64,000 nucleotides of DNA from CAYMZZ01 sp046297935 (GCA_046297935.1 JBKBHA010000002.1:372001-436000), one strand, 5' to 3'. Positions 44,064-53,541 are shown, counted from the first letter of the stretch. The notes: generated by a model not told the origin, from the sequence alone. A program made the numbers and translations.

Positions 44064-44091
44064 GCCCTGAAACCCATCCGTTTTTACGAAT

Positions 44092-44652
44092 ATGCCAACC
44101 AAAAAATCAGCTTCGCCCCAAAACAGGCAAACATCAGTCGAGCAGCCGATCGTCGCCATCATTATGGGGTCCGACTCCGACTGGCCGATTATGAAAGCCG
44201 CAGCCGATTTTTTAGCAGAAGCAGGCATCAGCTATGAAGCTACCGTAGTGAGCGCACACCGTACGCCCGATCGGATGGTGGAATTTTCCAAATCAGCGAG
44301 CGACCGTGGAATACGGGTTATTATCGCCGGTGCTGGCGGAGCAGCACATCTTCCCGGAATGGTGGCATCGCTCACGGCACTACCTGTAATCGGCGTGCCT
44401 GTAAAAAGCTCGAACAGTATCGACGGCTGGGACTCTATCCTCTCCATTCTTCAAATGCCCAATGGCGTGCCGGTAGCAACGGTTGCACTAAACGCGGCTA
44501 AGAACGCAGGCATTCTGGCTGCACAAATCATTGGTTCGGCCGACAAAAAAGTGCATGAGAAAATGTTGGAGTACAAGGCGAAGCTTCGCGAAGAAGTAGA
44601 AGAAAAAATCACTAAACTCAAACGCAGCGGTGTTCCGAATCAGTTTGACTGA
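44092..44652 (+). CDS. purE: N5-carboxyaminoimidazole ribonucleotide mutase
   Basis: 186 residues of class I PurE. IIMGSDSDWPIMKAAADFL gives the phosphate and substrate loop, VVSAHRTPDRMVEF has the catalytic His, and IIAGAGGAAHLPGMVASLT and PVKSSNSIDGWDSILSILQM complete the core. It moves the carboxyl group of N5-CAIR to carbon 4. The first 20 residues (KKSASPQNRQ) are a non-conserved extension. Pairs functionally with purK at 37.1 kb. Convergent with bshC. Confidence 0.95.
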   Translation: MPTKKSASPQNRQTSVEQPIVAIIMGSDSDWPIMKAAADFLAEAGISYEATVVSAHRTPDRMVEFSKSASDRGIRVIIAGAGGAAHLPGMVASLTALPVIGVPVKSSNSIDGWDSILSILQMPNGVPVATVALNAAKNAGILAAQIIGSADKKVHEKMLEYKAKLREEVEEKITKLKRSGVPNQFD

Positions 44653-44681
44653 TTCAGTCCAGCATTCGCACTATTCCTTCT

Positions 44682-46298
44682 CTACCGGGTATTCGATGCT
44701 TGGCAGGTCAATACCACAAATTGCTGTTCCAGAGTCAGTGAATGTCGGTAAATGCTGTCGATCCATTGCTGGCCATTGTCGGCAAAAAAACCCATAAAAC
44801 TTTCTGTTCTCTCCTGCAATCCAGCTTTGGGAAAAAGCTGTTTTTTCAGGCTGTTAATCTGTCGACGCTCATCCGACAGTTTTCGCTTTCCTGCTCTGAT
44901 CATTTTCTTTTCCAGCTCCTGAATCTGGTGAATCGCCCGGGTCTTCAAGGCTTCCACATGAGCCACCAGCGTTTGATCAATCCTGCCTGCCTGTTGCATC
45001 ATTGCATCGTAATTGGCCACTGCAATCTTTTCGTTTTCATCGAGATTCAACAGATCAGGATTGTTGCGCAAGGCCAGTTGCTGCAATATTTTTTCTTCGT
45101 CTTCAAACAGATCTGTTGCTGTCAGGCCCATACCGGTTGTCTGCAAATATTGGCGTTCGTTCATCAGCAGAAATGAATTACGAACTACGAGCATGGGAAA
45201 AGGAACCTGATAATGATCAAACAATTCTTTCAGTTGTAGCCAGTAGGCCGTTTCGCCACCGCCACCAATAAATGCGATATTGGGCAAAATGGTTTCCTGA
45301 AAAATTCCGCGCAGGATGACATTGGGGCTAAATCGTTCTGGAAACGAATGCAATTCGGCACGCATTTCTTCCGTAGAAAATTCTTTGTCTGTTTGATGGA
45401 CGATATAGCCATTGGCGACCTTTTCGATCCTGTTGCGAATGCCATCGGCCAGGTAAAACAGATTGATCTCACGCGGATGCGCTTGTACTTTGTATCCCGC
45501 CGTTGCGAGCTTTTCTGCTGTTGGTTCCACCCAGTTACCAGCGCTGTTTTCAAACAATTCCTTTTCAAAAATCGGGATCATTTGCTGCTTCATTCGCCTG
45601 CTGTCGGCAATTATCACCACCAGGCCATAGCGCCCGAAAAGATAATTGACCAGTTGCAGGGTGGCCGACTGAATTGTCGACCCCTTTTTATAAAACCGGC
45701 GCAATGCATTTACTAATTCCTGACCATTGGTCCGCACGCCCAACTCCCCTTCTATCCGGTTAATGAGTTTGATTAATTCATCATCTATTTTCATCCAGCC
45801 TACCGCACCGGTTTGCGGGGTTTTCCATTCTATTTTTTCGCCCTGCAAATGAAAATGTCCCAACTCATCAAGATCTGCGTCTTCATTTCCCATATAATAC
45901 ACCGGTACAAAGCGGTAACCCGGGAACTGTTGAGCGGCTGCCTCCGAAAGTTTGATCGCGTGCAAAATTTTATAAATGAAATACAGAGGTCCTGTAAACA
46001 GGTTGGGCTGATGAGCGGTGACTACAGTAAAACTATTCTCCTGAGCTAACGCGTCTATATTCTGTGAAAGTTCGGGAGTCAGATCGATACCGTCGTATTG
46101 CTCCTTCAGGTGAGCCACCAGTTCCAACCGATCAGTCTTTATCAATTTTCTTTTTTCGAGTGCTTCACGGAAACCTTCCCAGTTTACGGGATAGCGATAA
46201 AAGGGAGCCAGAGCAGGTGCCGCAGACAGGTAATCAGTCATCAGACCGGAAAAAGCACCTGTATCGCGGTATGTAATGCGGGTAGCCGTACAATCCAT
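44682..46298 (-). CDS. bshC: bacillithiol biosynthesis cysteine-adding enzyme BshC
   Basis: 538 residues from the ATG at 46298, which gives the typical BshC start (MDCTATRITYRDTGAFS). Marker segments are VVTAHQPNLFTGPLYFIYK, YVPVYYMGNEDADLDELGHF, FIGGGGETAYWLQLKELFDHY and a C-terminal coiled coil (IQELEKKMIRAGKRKLSDER). Adds cysteine to glucosaminyl-malate, the last step of bacillithiol synthesis. Lies 53 nt after the hydroxyproline-oxidase gene in the same direction, so it may be read from the hydroxyproline operon as well. Confidence 0.93.
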   Translation of the reverse strand: MDCTATRITYRDTGAFSGLMTDYLSAAPALAPFYRYPVNWEGFREALEKRKLIKTDRLELVAHLKEQYDGIDLTPELSQNIDALAQENSFTVVTAHQPNLFTGPLYFIYKILHAIKLSEAAAQQFPGYRFVPVYYMGNEDADLDELGHFHLQGEKIEWKTPQTGAVGWMKIDDELIKLINRIEGELGVRTNGQELVNALRRFYKKGSTIQSATLQLVNYLFGRYGLVVIIADSRRMKQQMIPIFEKELFENSAGNWVEPTAEKLATAGYKVQAHPREINLFYLADGIRNRIEKVANGYIVHQTDKEFSTEEMRAELHSFPERFSPNVILRGIFQETILPNIAFIGGGGETAYWLQLKELFDHYQVPFPMLVVRNSFLLMNERQYLQTTGMGLTATDLFEDEEKILQQLALRNNPDLLNLDENEKIAVANYDAMMQQAGRIDQTLVAHVEALKTRAIHQIQELEKKMIRAGKRKLSDERRQINSLKKQLFPKAGLQERTESFMGFFADNGQQWIDSIYRHSLTLEQQFVVLTCQASNTR

Positions 46299-46351
46299 AT
46301 AACTGTAAAAGTAAAGAGGTTCCAACACGCGGTTTTTACCTCAACAAATAT

Positions 46352-47599
46352 TTAACTAAACCGTTCGGGACGAAAAGCCTGCAACGGAATAGCTGTTGGT
46401 TGTTTAGTAATGAGCTGACCAATCAGAAATCCGGTGCCAGCGGCAGCACTCATCCCCAACATGGCATGTCCGCCTGCAAAATAACAATTCTTCAGGCGAT
46501 CAGCGGAGCCAATATAGGGCATGCCATCGGGCGATACGGGTCGATAGCCATACCAGGCTTTTTCAGGATCGGTGGGGGGCAAATCAATATGGGGGAAATA
46601 GAGCCTGACAGCATCAAGGATAGCCTTCACTCTGGCTGGCAATACCTTTCTGCTATGTCCGCTGAGTTCCATGGTGCCCCCAACTCTCAGCCAGCGATCA
46701 ATAGGCGTAGTGGCGGTTCGATGGTCAACCAGTATGGCAGGATGCTGCAGGTTCTTTTTCATGCTATCGAAACTCAGCGAATAACCTTTCCCGGGCTGCA
46801 TAGGAATTTTCAAACCGATTTTTTTCGAAAGCTCTCCCATCCAGGAGCCATTGGCTATCACCCACTGATCGCTAAACAACTGCGCCTTGTCGGTTTCGAC
46901 ATGCAGAATCTGGTCGCCCTTCACGACCACATCTGTGACGTTGGTGTTTAGCCAGAACTTTACCCCCTTTTTCAACAAATACTGATAGAGTGAGCGCATC
47001 AGGCGCCCGGGATGCAGATGGCAATCGTCGTAATACATCACCCCTCCTGCCACATCTACCTCCAGCTCTGTTTCCAGTTCCTGTACTTCCACCGGGCTGC
47101 AGATGCGGGTTTTCAGGCTCAGTTGCGCCGCCTGATCTGCCAGTTCCTGTTCGTGTTCTCCTGTTTTCGCATTTTTGTAAAGCATCCAGCAGCCTTTCTC
47201 TGTCAGATCGAAGGAATCCTGCAGATCTGTTTTCCAGTCGCCTACCACCAGTTCTCTCGAAAGCTGCAAGAGGTTGTTGAGATGAGGAATGCTTGCAGCA
47301 ACCTGTTTGCTGTTGGCACTTTTCCAGAATTGTAAGCCCCATTTTAGCAAATCGCTATTCAACCTGGGCTTGATGTAAAAAGGACTCGACGATTTCAACA
47401 TCCAGCGCAGGCCCTGCGCAACAATACCTGGAGTAGCCAGCGGCACAAAATGCGATGGCGAAACATAGCCCATATTACCAAAGGAACAGCCATCCTCCAA
47501 CTGCTGCCGTTCCACTACCACTACTTCCAAACCCTGCTTTTGTAAATAGTAGGCCGTGGCCAGTCCGGCAACTCCGGCACCAATTATCGTTACTTTCAT
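46352..47599 (-). CDS. FAD-dependent D-hydroxyproline oxidase/dehydrogenase (DadA family)
   Basis: 415 residues. The FAD site is TIIGAGVAGLATAYYLQKQG with VVVVERQ following; FGNMGYVSPSHFVPLATPGI and GYRPVSPDGMPYIGSADRL are typical of D-amino-acid dehydrogenases of the DAO fold. In hydroxyproline catabolism this type oxidises cis-4-hydroxy-D-proline to pyrroline-4-hydroxy-2-carboxylate. Its place after the epimerase and the GH127 gene in one minus-strand run supports that activity rather than D-alanine oxidation. It ends 53 nt before bshC. Confidence 0.87.
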   Translation of the reverse strand: MKVTIIGAGVAGLATAYYLQKQGLEVVVVERQQLEDGCSFGNMGYVSPSHFVPLATPGIVAQGLRWMLKSSSPFYIKPRLNSDLLKWGLQFWKSANSKQVAASIPHLNNLLQLSRELVVGDWKTDLQDSFDLTEKGCWMLYKNAKTGEHEQELADQAAQLSLKTRICSPVEVQELETELEVDVAGGVMYYDDCHLHPGRLMRSLYQYLLKKGVKFWLNTNVTDVVVKGDQILHVETDKAQLFSDQWVIANGSWMGELSKKIGLKIPMQPGKGYSLSFDSMKKNLQHPAILVDHRTATTPIDRWLRVGGTMELSGHSRKVLPARVKAILDAVRLYFPHIDLPPTDPEKAWYGYRPVSPDGMPYIGSADRLKNCYFAGGHAMLGMSAAAGTGFLIGQLITKQPTAIPLQAFRPERFS

Positions 47600-47646
47600 A
47601 TCAATTCTATAATCCGTATTAAGCCTGTTAAATATTATTATCCGCT

Positions 47647-49638
47647 CTAAAAATTTCCACCGTCTGACTGCTTGTTCGCATTATTAATCATCACCGATTC
47701 TACTTTTGTTGGCAACCAGACCTGCATATCGTTGGCACCCCGGTTTGCCCACACATAGTATGGAATGGCGGTTACCGTTCTTTTTTTCCATACTATATTT
47801 TTCCCGTCTGCATCTGGCACGGCCGCCGACAGATCTGCTGTTAATGCCACTACTTTTTCCTCCAGCACCTGATGCGATTTTGGTGTCCAACTGGTCGATT
47901 CATCCATTTTCAGATTCCATACACCCTCGGGATTATCGGCGCCCTCCACGCAGTAAACCAGCGGGCCGCGTTGAACAGCCAGCCGGTTGCGGTCGGCCTT
48001 CACAGCGGGATTGGCGGCCACCAATTGTACTTCCATGGGAATATCCAACTCAATACGATCGCCTTTCGACCAGACTCCGTCGATCAGCAGGTAACCTTTT
48101 TCGTAGCGATAGTACACTTTTTTTCCGTTCACCGTTACGGAAGGATCGAATCGATCCATGCCTTCCTGATCGTTGGCGGCGCGATATAAATTGCCGTCGA
48201 CCAACTTACCTGTATACCAGCCTGGCACCCGGATGCGGATGGCCAGTTTCTGTTTGCGAGCTTCTGTAAAATCCAGTTGAATTCGCCCGTTCCAGGGATA
48301 CGATGTTTTTAACGACATGGAAAGCTCATTTTTCCCCTGTTTCCATTTCACATCACTGCCCACAAACAGATTGATCCAGATACCGTCTTCGCTTTGGCCA
48401 TACACATAGTTGCCCAGCGAAGCCAGCAACCTGGCTATATTCGCAGGACAACAGGCGGTACCAAACCAGGCTTTTCGACTGTGTTTTCCGTTACTGGCAA
48501 GTGGGTTGTCGTAAAAAAAACGATCACCGCTCAGGCTGAGACCATCCAGTGCACCGTTATAAAGACTTCTTTCGAGTACATCGAAATAACGGGAGTCGCC
48601 CGTGAGTTGCGCCATTCGCTGATTCCAGAAAACCATTCCTACACTCGCACAGGTTTCGCAATAAGCTTCCTCGTTCGGTAGATCGTAGTCGGTGGAAAAA
48701 CCTTCGTTATCGCCCGCCGATCCGATACCTCCGGTCAGGTACATGTTTCGATGCACCACATCCTGCCAGATATTTTCCATGGCATGGAGATAGGCGGCAT
48801 TTTTCCGAATGCGCGCCAGATCGGCAACTGCGCTGAATAAGTACATGGCCCGCACGGCGTGTCCGCTAATTTCAGTTTGCTCGGTCACCGGCTTCAGGTC
48901 CTGCCAGTACGCCGGTGTGAGCCAGGTACTTTTGTACGGAAATTGATAGCCTCTTGATTGAATATACCAATCGGCTAATTCAATATAGCGTGGGTCGTTT
49001 GTTACTCTATATAGTTTTACCAGCGCAAGTTCAATCTCCTGGTGACCGCTGATCCATTTGCGTCCGGCTTTATAAAGTGTTGAGTCAATATGATTCGCGA
49101 GTCGGATGGCCACATCCAGAAATTTGCTTTTTCCGGTTACATCGTAGTAAGCTACTGCTGCTTCTATCAGGTGACCGGCATTATAGTCTTCATGCTTTTC
49201 TACATCGGTCCAGCGATTTTCCAGGCCACGAAGGGAATAGTAAGTGTTCAGGTATCCGTCGGGCTCCTGTGCGGCTGCAATGATGTCGATCCACTGATCG
49301 GCCTTTGCTTCGAGTGCGGAATCGGGACGATTGCGGAGTGAATAGGCAATTGCTTCCAGCGCTTTGAAAACATCGCTGTCATCATAGTAGATACCTTCGT
49401 GTTTCTCCCCCTGGCGCCTGGCCACTTTTTGAAAATTGCGTATTCGGGCGGTCTTTACTTCTGTTTGATAAATACAGGCTTCAAGTGTACTGGTCGCGAC
49501 CTTGTCGAGTTTAGGTTTCCAGAAATTGTCTGTAATCCGGACTTTTGAAAAATTCACCAGCTCGAAGTATTCCTGTTGCGAAAAGCCAGACTTCGCGCAA
49601 ATTAGAAACAGCGTTGTTGCAAAAAGAAAGGTCTTCAT
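47647..49638 (-). CDS. GH127 (DUF1680) beta-L-arabinofuranosidase, secreted
   Basis: 663 residues with a signal peptide (about 1-20, ending SGFSQ). The (alpha/alpha)6 barrel covers about 30-420 and beta domains follow. The zinc and cysteine active site known from Bifidobacterium HypBA1 (Glu, Cys, Cys, Cys) is visible as E328 and C330 in EAYCETCASVG and as C396-C397 in WFGTACCPANIARL. GH127 enzymes release beta-L-arabinofuranose, notably from arabinan chains on hydroxyproline residues of plant extensins. The gene lies between the hydroxyproline epimerase (21 nt) and oxidase (47 nt) genes, all in one direction, which strongly suggests a shared substrate. Confidence 0.9.
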   Translation of the reverse strand: MKTFLFATTLFLICAKSGFSQQEYFELVNFSKVRITDNFWKPKLDKVATSTLEACIYQTEVKTARIRNFQKVARRQGEKHEGIYYDDSDVFKALEAIAYSLRNRPDSALEAKADQWIDIIAAAQEPDGYLNTYYSLRGLENRWTDVEKHEDYNAGHLIEAAVAYYDVTGKSKFLDVAIRLANHIDSTLYKAGRKWISGHQEIELALVKLYRVTNDPRYIELADWYIQSRGYQFPYKSTWLTPAYWQDLKPVTEQTEISGHAVRAMYLFSAVADLARIRKNAAYLHAMENIWQDVVHRNMYLTGGIGSAGDNEGFSTDYDLPNEEAYCETCASVGMVFWNQRMAQLTGDSRYFDVLERSLYNGALDGLSLSGDRFFYDNPLASNGKHSRKAWFGTACCPANIARLLASLGNYVYGQSEDGIWINLFVGSDVKWKQGKNELSMSLKTSYPWNGRIQLDFTEARKQKLAIRIRVPGWYTGKLVDGNLYRAANDQEGMDRFDPSVTVNGKKVYYRYEKGYLLIDGVWSKGDRIELDIPMEVQLVAANPAVKADRNRLAVQRGPLVYCVEGADNPEGVWNLKMDESTSWTPKSHQVLEEKVVALTADLSAAVPDADGKNIVWKKRTVTAIPYYVWANRGANDMQVWLPTKVESVMINNANKQSDGGNF

Positions 49639-49659
49639 GAGCGCTTGTTTTATTAATCA

Positions 49660-50673
49660 TCAAATAACCTGGAACCCGTGCGCATACGGATCATCGTCGG
49701 TGTCGATACTGATGGTATTGTAACCATATACCCTTGCCCATCCTTCAATAGATGGGCGGATGGCCGGAATGCCATTTAGTTCCGTTTCTTCTTCTATTCT
49801 TCCGATGAATTTACTGCCGATGATGCTTTCATGAACAAAATCCTGCCCCGGTTTCAACCTGCCCTTTGCGTACCACTGAGCCATGCGCGCGCTGGTGCCT
49901 GTGCCACAGGGTGACCGGTCGATCGCTTTCTCTCCATAAAAAACGGCATTGCGGGCCGTTGACGAAGGATCCATCACTTTGCCTGTCCACAACACATGAC
50001 TACAGCCCCGGATGGTCGGGTTTTGTGGATGAACAAAAGCAAACTGCTGATTAATCTGCTTTCGCAGATCGCGGGCCCATCCAATCAGTTGTTCGGCCCG
50101 GTAATTTTCCAGACCGGGAAAATTGTTTTGTGGATCTACAATCGCATAAAAATTTCCACCATAAGCCACATCTATCTCCAGTTCCCCCAGTCCGGGACAA
50201 TCCACGCGTAATCCCGCGCTGTGAAGAAATGATGGCACATTGGTGAGCCGCACAGATTTCACGTGTTCTTTTCCATCAATCCAGATGGACTCGTATTTTA
50301 TTTCAACCAGTCCGGCCGGAGTTTCGAGCCGTAGTTGTCCGGGGACACGCGGCTTTACCAGGCCTTCCTGTATGGCAATAGTTACCGTGCCGATGGTGCC
50401 ATGGCCACACATCGGGAGGCAGCCACTGGTTTCTATGAAAAGCACGGCCAGGTCGTTTTCCGGGTCGTGGGGTTCGTACAAGATACTGCCACTCATCATG
50501 TCGTGACCCCGGGGTTCAAACATCAGTCCTGTTCTGATCCAGTCGAATTCGCGAAGGAAGTGCTGGCGCTTTTCGCTCATGTTTTTCCCCTCCAGTTGCG
50601 GGCCGCCATTGGCCACCAGCCGCACCGGATTTCCGCAGGTATGGGCATCTACGCAATGGAACAAATGCTTCAT
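49660..50673 (-). CDS. 4-hydroxyproline 2-epimerase (proline racemase family)
   Basis: 337 residues of the proline racemase fold. Both catalytic cysteines are present: C89 in GCLPMCGHGTIGTVT and C256 in DRSPCGTGTSARMAQ, so the enzyme is a two-base epimerase, not the Thr-containing dehydratase. Converts trans-4-hydroxy-L-proline to cis-4-hydroxy-D-proline. First gene of the minus-strand run epimerase, GH127, oxidase, with a 35-nt gap to the divergent sterol-desaturase-type gene. Confidence 0.9.
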   Translation of the reverse strand: MKHLFHCVDAHTCGNPVRLVANGGPQLEGKNMSEKRQHFLREFDWIRTGLMFEPRGHDMMSGSILYEPHDPENDLAVLFIETSGCLPMCGHGTIGTVTIAIQEGLVKPRVPGQLRLETPAGLVEIKYESIWIDGKEHVKSVRLTNVPSFLHSAGLRVDCPGLGELEIDVAYGGNFYAIVDPQNNFPGLENYRAEQLIGWARDLRKQINQQFAFVHPQNPTIRGCSHVLWTGKVMDPSSTARNAVFYGEKAIDRSPCGTGTSARMAQWYAKGRLKPGQDFVHESIIGSKFIGRIEEETELNGIPAIRPSIEGWARVYGYNTISIDTDDDPYAHGFQVI

Positions 50674-50708
50674 CGAAAAATTGTAAATTCGTTACAGATT
50701 GCCACTAT

Positions 50709-51974
50709 ATGGAAATGTACGGAAAGATACTACTCATTGCAATGCCGGCCTTTCTGGTCCTGGTTTTGTTTGAAAAATGGTATGGATGGAAAAAGAAGAA
50801 AGAGACCGTGCGTACCATGGATATGATTGCGAGTCTTAGCTCGGGTGTTACCAACGTAACAAAAGATGTACTCGGACTTTCACTGATCGTGATCAGCTAT
50901 CCCTGGTTGCTTAAACATTTAGCGCTGACTGAGGTTCATGCAAGCTGGCTCACTTATCTAATTGCATTTATGGTGCTGGATCTGGCGGGCTATTGGGTTC
51001 ATCGGATACAACATGTGGTCAACTTTTTCTGGAATGGACATGTGATTCATCATAGCAGTGAGGATTTCAATCTGGCCTGTGCCCTACGCCAGAGTATTTC
51101 ATCGGTTGCCCGAATCTTTGTGGTGTTTCTTTTTCCTGCTGCGCTGTTTGGTGTGCCCGCAGAGGTAATTGCCATTGTAGCACCCTTACATTTGTTTGCT
51201 CAATTCTGGTACCATACCCAGCATATCAACCGGATGGGTTTTCTGGAAAAGATCATTGTTACCCCCTCCCACCACCGGGTGCATCACGCCATCAATCCGG
51301 AATACATGGACAAGAATTATGGGCAGATATTTATTTTCTGGGACAAGCTGTTTGGAAGTTTTCAGGAAGAACTGCCCGATGTGAAACCCGTGTATGGTAT
51401 TACCCGGCCTGCGCATACCTGGAACCCGATCAAAATAAATTTTCAACATGTGTGGCTGCTGATCAGGGATGCCTGGCGCACCAAAAGCTGGAAGGATAAG
51501 TTCCTGCTTTGGTTTAAACCTACCGGATACCGGCCGGCCGATGTGGAAGAAAAATATCCTATCTACAAGATCGACGACGTGTACCATTTCGAAAAATATG
51601 AACCCGAAGCTTCGCCTATGCTAAGGGTATGGGCGTGGATACAGTTGATGGCCGTGCTGTTGTTTACTAGTTACCTGTTTGGCAATATTGCCAGAATCAA
51701 TGCCATGGATGGCAGTTATATATTCTGGTACGGCGCCTTCCTGTTTGCAACTATATATTCTCTTACCGATCTGATGGATGGCAACAGATCAGCGTTACTG
51801 GCGGAAGCGGTACGCGGCCTCCTGGCGGGCTGGCTCATGTTTCGTCAGAACGACTGGTTCGGAGCCTCGGAATGGGTACCCGGCATTGTGTACATGCTGG
51901 CAGCCTATTTTGTATTGTCGTTTGCAGCAACAGTCTTCATCACCATGGCGCGTCAGCAGCATGCTGCTGCCTGA
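50709..51974 (+). CDS. sterol desaturase / fatty acid hydroxylase family membrane protein
   Basis: 421 residues. The di-iron histidine motifs are HRIQH, HVIHHSSEDFN and HHRVHHAINPEYMDKNYGQIF, set among membrane helices in the first 220 residues. From about 300 on there are four further membrane helices without a known domain. The layout resembles alkylglycerol monooxygenase-like proteins of Bacteroidota. The substrate is unknown; a lipid or hopanoid-like molecule is likely. It sits inside the hydroxyproline region but on the other strand and so may be unrelated. Ends 10 nt before the convergent aldehyde dehydrogenase gene. Confidence 0.87.
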   Translation: MEMYGKILLIAMPAFLVLVLFEKWYGWKKKKETVRTMDMIASLSSGVTNVTKDVLGLSLIVISYPWLLKHLALTEVHASWLTYLIAFMVLDLAGYWVHRIQHVVNFFWNGHVIHHSSEDFNLACALRQSISSVARIFVVFLFPAALFGVPAEVIAIVAPLHLFAQFWYHTQHINRMGFLEKIIVTPSHHRVHHAINPEYMDKNYGQIFIFWDKLFGSFQEELPDVKPVYGITRPAHTWNPIKINFQHVWLLIRDAWRTKSWKDKFLLWFKPTGYRPADVEEKYPIYKIDDVYHFEKYEPEASPMLRVWAWIQLMAVLLFTSYLFGNIARINAMDGSYIFWYGAFLFATIYSLTDLMDGNRSALLAEAVRGLLAGWLMFRQNDWFGASEWVPGIVYMLAAYFVLSFAATVFITMARQQHAAA

Positions 51975-51984
51975 TTGGCCACCT

Positions 51985-53412
51985 CTAGCCCCGCAGTGGT
52001 TCAGGCAACCAGGGTGCTGTCCAGTTCTGAAACGCCACAGGTCTTAAAAAGCGAAGCAGGGCATCGGCACCAACCGCTGTGAAGCGGGAATCCGTTGTAG
52101 CCGGATACGGGCCTCCGTGCATCTGGCTTTGGCAAACCGCCACACCGGTGGGCACGCCATTTCGAATAACCCTGCCAGCCATATCGATCGCCGTTTCAAG
52201 AAACAAGGGATAGCGTTCCAGGTCGCCATCCGTGGCCATCAGCGTGGCAGTTAGCTGCCCTTCTATATGTTGTGCCACCAGTAGCATTTCCTGCATGTCT
52301 TCGCATTCTACCAACAGCGAAAAGGGTCCAAACACTTCCTGGTGTAGCAAGGGGTTGCTTAGAAATTGTTGTCCACTTGTGACCGCTATGGTAGCCACCC
52401 CCTGATTGTAGAGTGGTTCAGCCCCGGCATTGGCAAGGAGTTCTAAATCAGATTGTGCCAGGGTGTTGGCGCGGCGTTCCACATAATTTTGAAAAATGCC
52501 CGTGTGCAGCATTTCCGCCGGAGTATCTTTTTCGATGGCCTCCGCAAGTGTTTGCCGAAAGCGTGCTAAGGCAGGCATTTTCGGAGCAATCAGCAAACCC
52601 GGATTGGTGCAAAACTGTCCTACACCCAGTGTAATGGAGGCTGCAATCAACCGGGCCAGCTCTTCAGGTTCAGCCTGCAGTTTTTCGGGCATCAGAAAGA
52701 TCGGATTGATGCTACTCATTTCCGCAAAAACCGGAATAGGCGCCGGCCGTGCCATTGCCCAATCAAATAGTTGTCGCCCCCCTGCCAGCGAGCCCGTAAA
52801 CCCAACCGCTTTCAACAGTGGGTGTTCGATCAGCGCACGACCCACTTCATGCGAACTGCCATGCAGATGCTGGAATGTGCCCAATGGCATCTCCGTTGCC
52901 AGCGCTGCTTTTTCAATACAATTCGCCACCAACTGACTGGTTTCCGCATGGGCAGGATGAGCTTTTACAATCACCGTGCAGCCTGCTGCCAGTGCCGATG
53001 CTGTATCGCCCCCGGCTGTTGAATAGGCAAAGGGAAAATTTGCTGCACCAAAAACAGCTACCGGTCCCAATGGAACCATCATCTTTCTGATATCAGGTTG
53101 TGGAGGAACTGTGGACGCATTTGCGGGATCAATCCGCACCTGAAGATGTTCACCTTTAGCCGCCGCATCCGCATAGCTCGTCAGTTGCCATCTGGTTCTT
53201 GCCAGCTCTGACCGAAGTCGCATCTCTGGTAAATGTGTTTCTCTCGCCGCTGCCTCTATCAGCCGGTCAGCATCTTCTTCCAGCAACTCAGCAATCTTAT
53301 GCATAAAGCCCACCCGCCTTTGCAACGGCAGCTTTCGGTAAGCCAGAAAAGCCGTTTGCGAGGCCGTCACTATATCGTTTATATCTTCCGGAAGCGCGTC
53401 GGTAAAATTCAT
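51985..53412 (-). CDS. aldehyde dehydrogenase (2-oxoglutarate semialdehyde dehydrogenase type)
   Basis: 475 residues of the NADP-dependent aldehyde dehydrogenase group. The general base E231 is in PVFAEMSSINPIFL and the nucleophile C268 in GVGQFCTNPGLL. GPVAVFGAANFPFAYSTAGG and VIVKAHPAHAETS form the cofactor site. This subgroup includes 2,5-dioxovalerate (2-oxoglutarate semialdehyde) dehydrogenases, the last step of hydroxyproline and of some pentose and aldarate pathways. The other hydroxyproline genes around it fix the role with fair confidence. Confidence 0.88.
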   Translation of the reverse strand: MNFTDALPEDINDIVTASQTAFLAYRKLPLQRRVGFMHKIAELLEEDADRLIEAAARETHLPEMRLRSELARTRWQLTSYADAAAKGEHLQVRIDPANASTVPPQPDIRKMMVPLGPVAVFGAANFPFAYSTAGGDTASALAAGCTVIVKAHPAHAETSQLVANCIEKAALATEMPLGTFQHLHGSSHEVGRALIEHPLLKAVGFTGSLAGGRQLFDWAMARPAPIPVFAEMSSINPIFLMPEKLQAEPEELARLIAASITLGVGQFCTNPGLLIAPKMPALARFRQTLAEAIEKDTPAEMLHTGIFQNYVERRANTLAQSDLELLANAGAEPLYNQGVATIAVTSGQQFLSNPLLHQEVFGPFSLLVECEDMQEMLLVAQHIEGQLTATLMATDGDLERYPLFLETAIDMAGRVIRNGVPTGVAVCQSQMHGGPYPATTDSRFTAVGADALLRFLRPVAFQNWTAPWLPEPLRG

Positions 53413-53511
53413 GGTATAATTTTTCGAATGATTGATAGTGGTTGGTCAACAAGTTCACACCAACAGATTTCATCCTCCAAATGTTTTACCCTAAAGATGA
53501 AAACTAAAATT

Positions 53512-53541
53512 CACTATCACTGAGCAAATAGTGCAAAGATA
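53512..53541 (-). promoter_or_regulatory. TATCTTTG box with adjacent inverted repeat before the aldehyde dehydrogenase
   Basis: A perfect TAnnTTTG box on the minus strand (53534-53541) is directly followed by CACTAT-10nt-ATAGTG (53512-53533), placed where transcription would begin. May be a promoter with operator; the leader to the ATG at 53412 would be about 120 nt. Confidence 0.35.
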
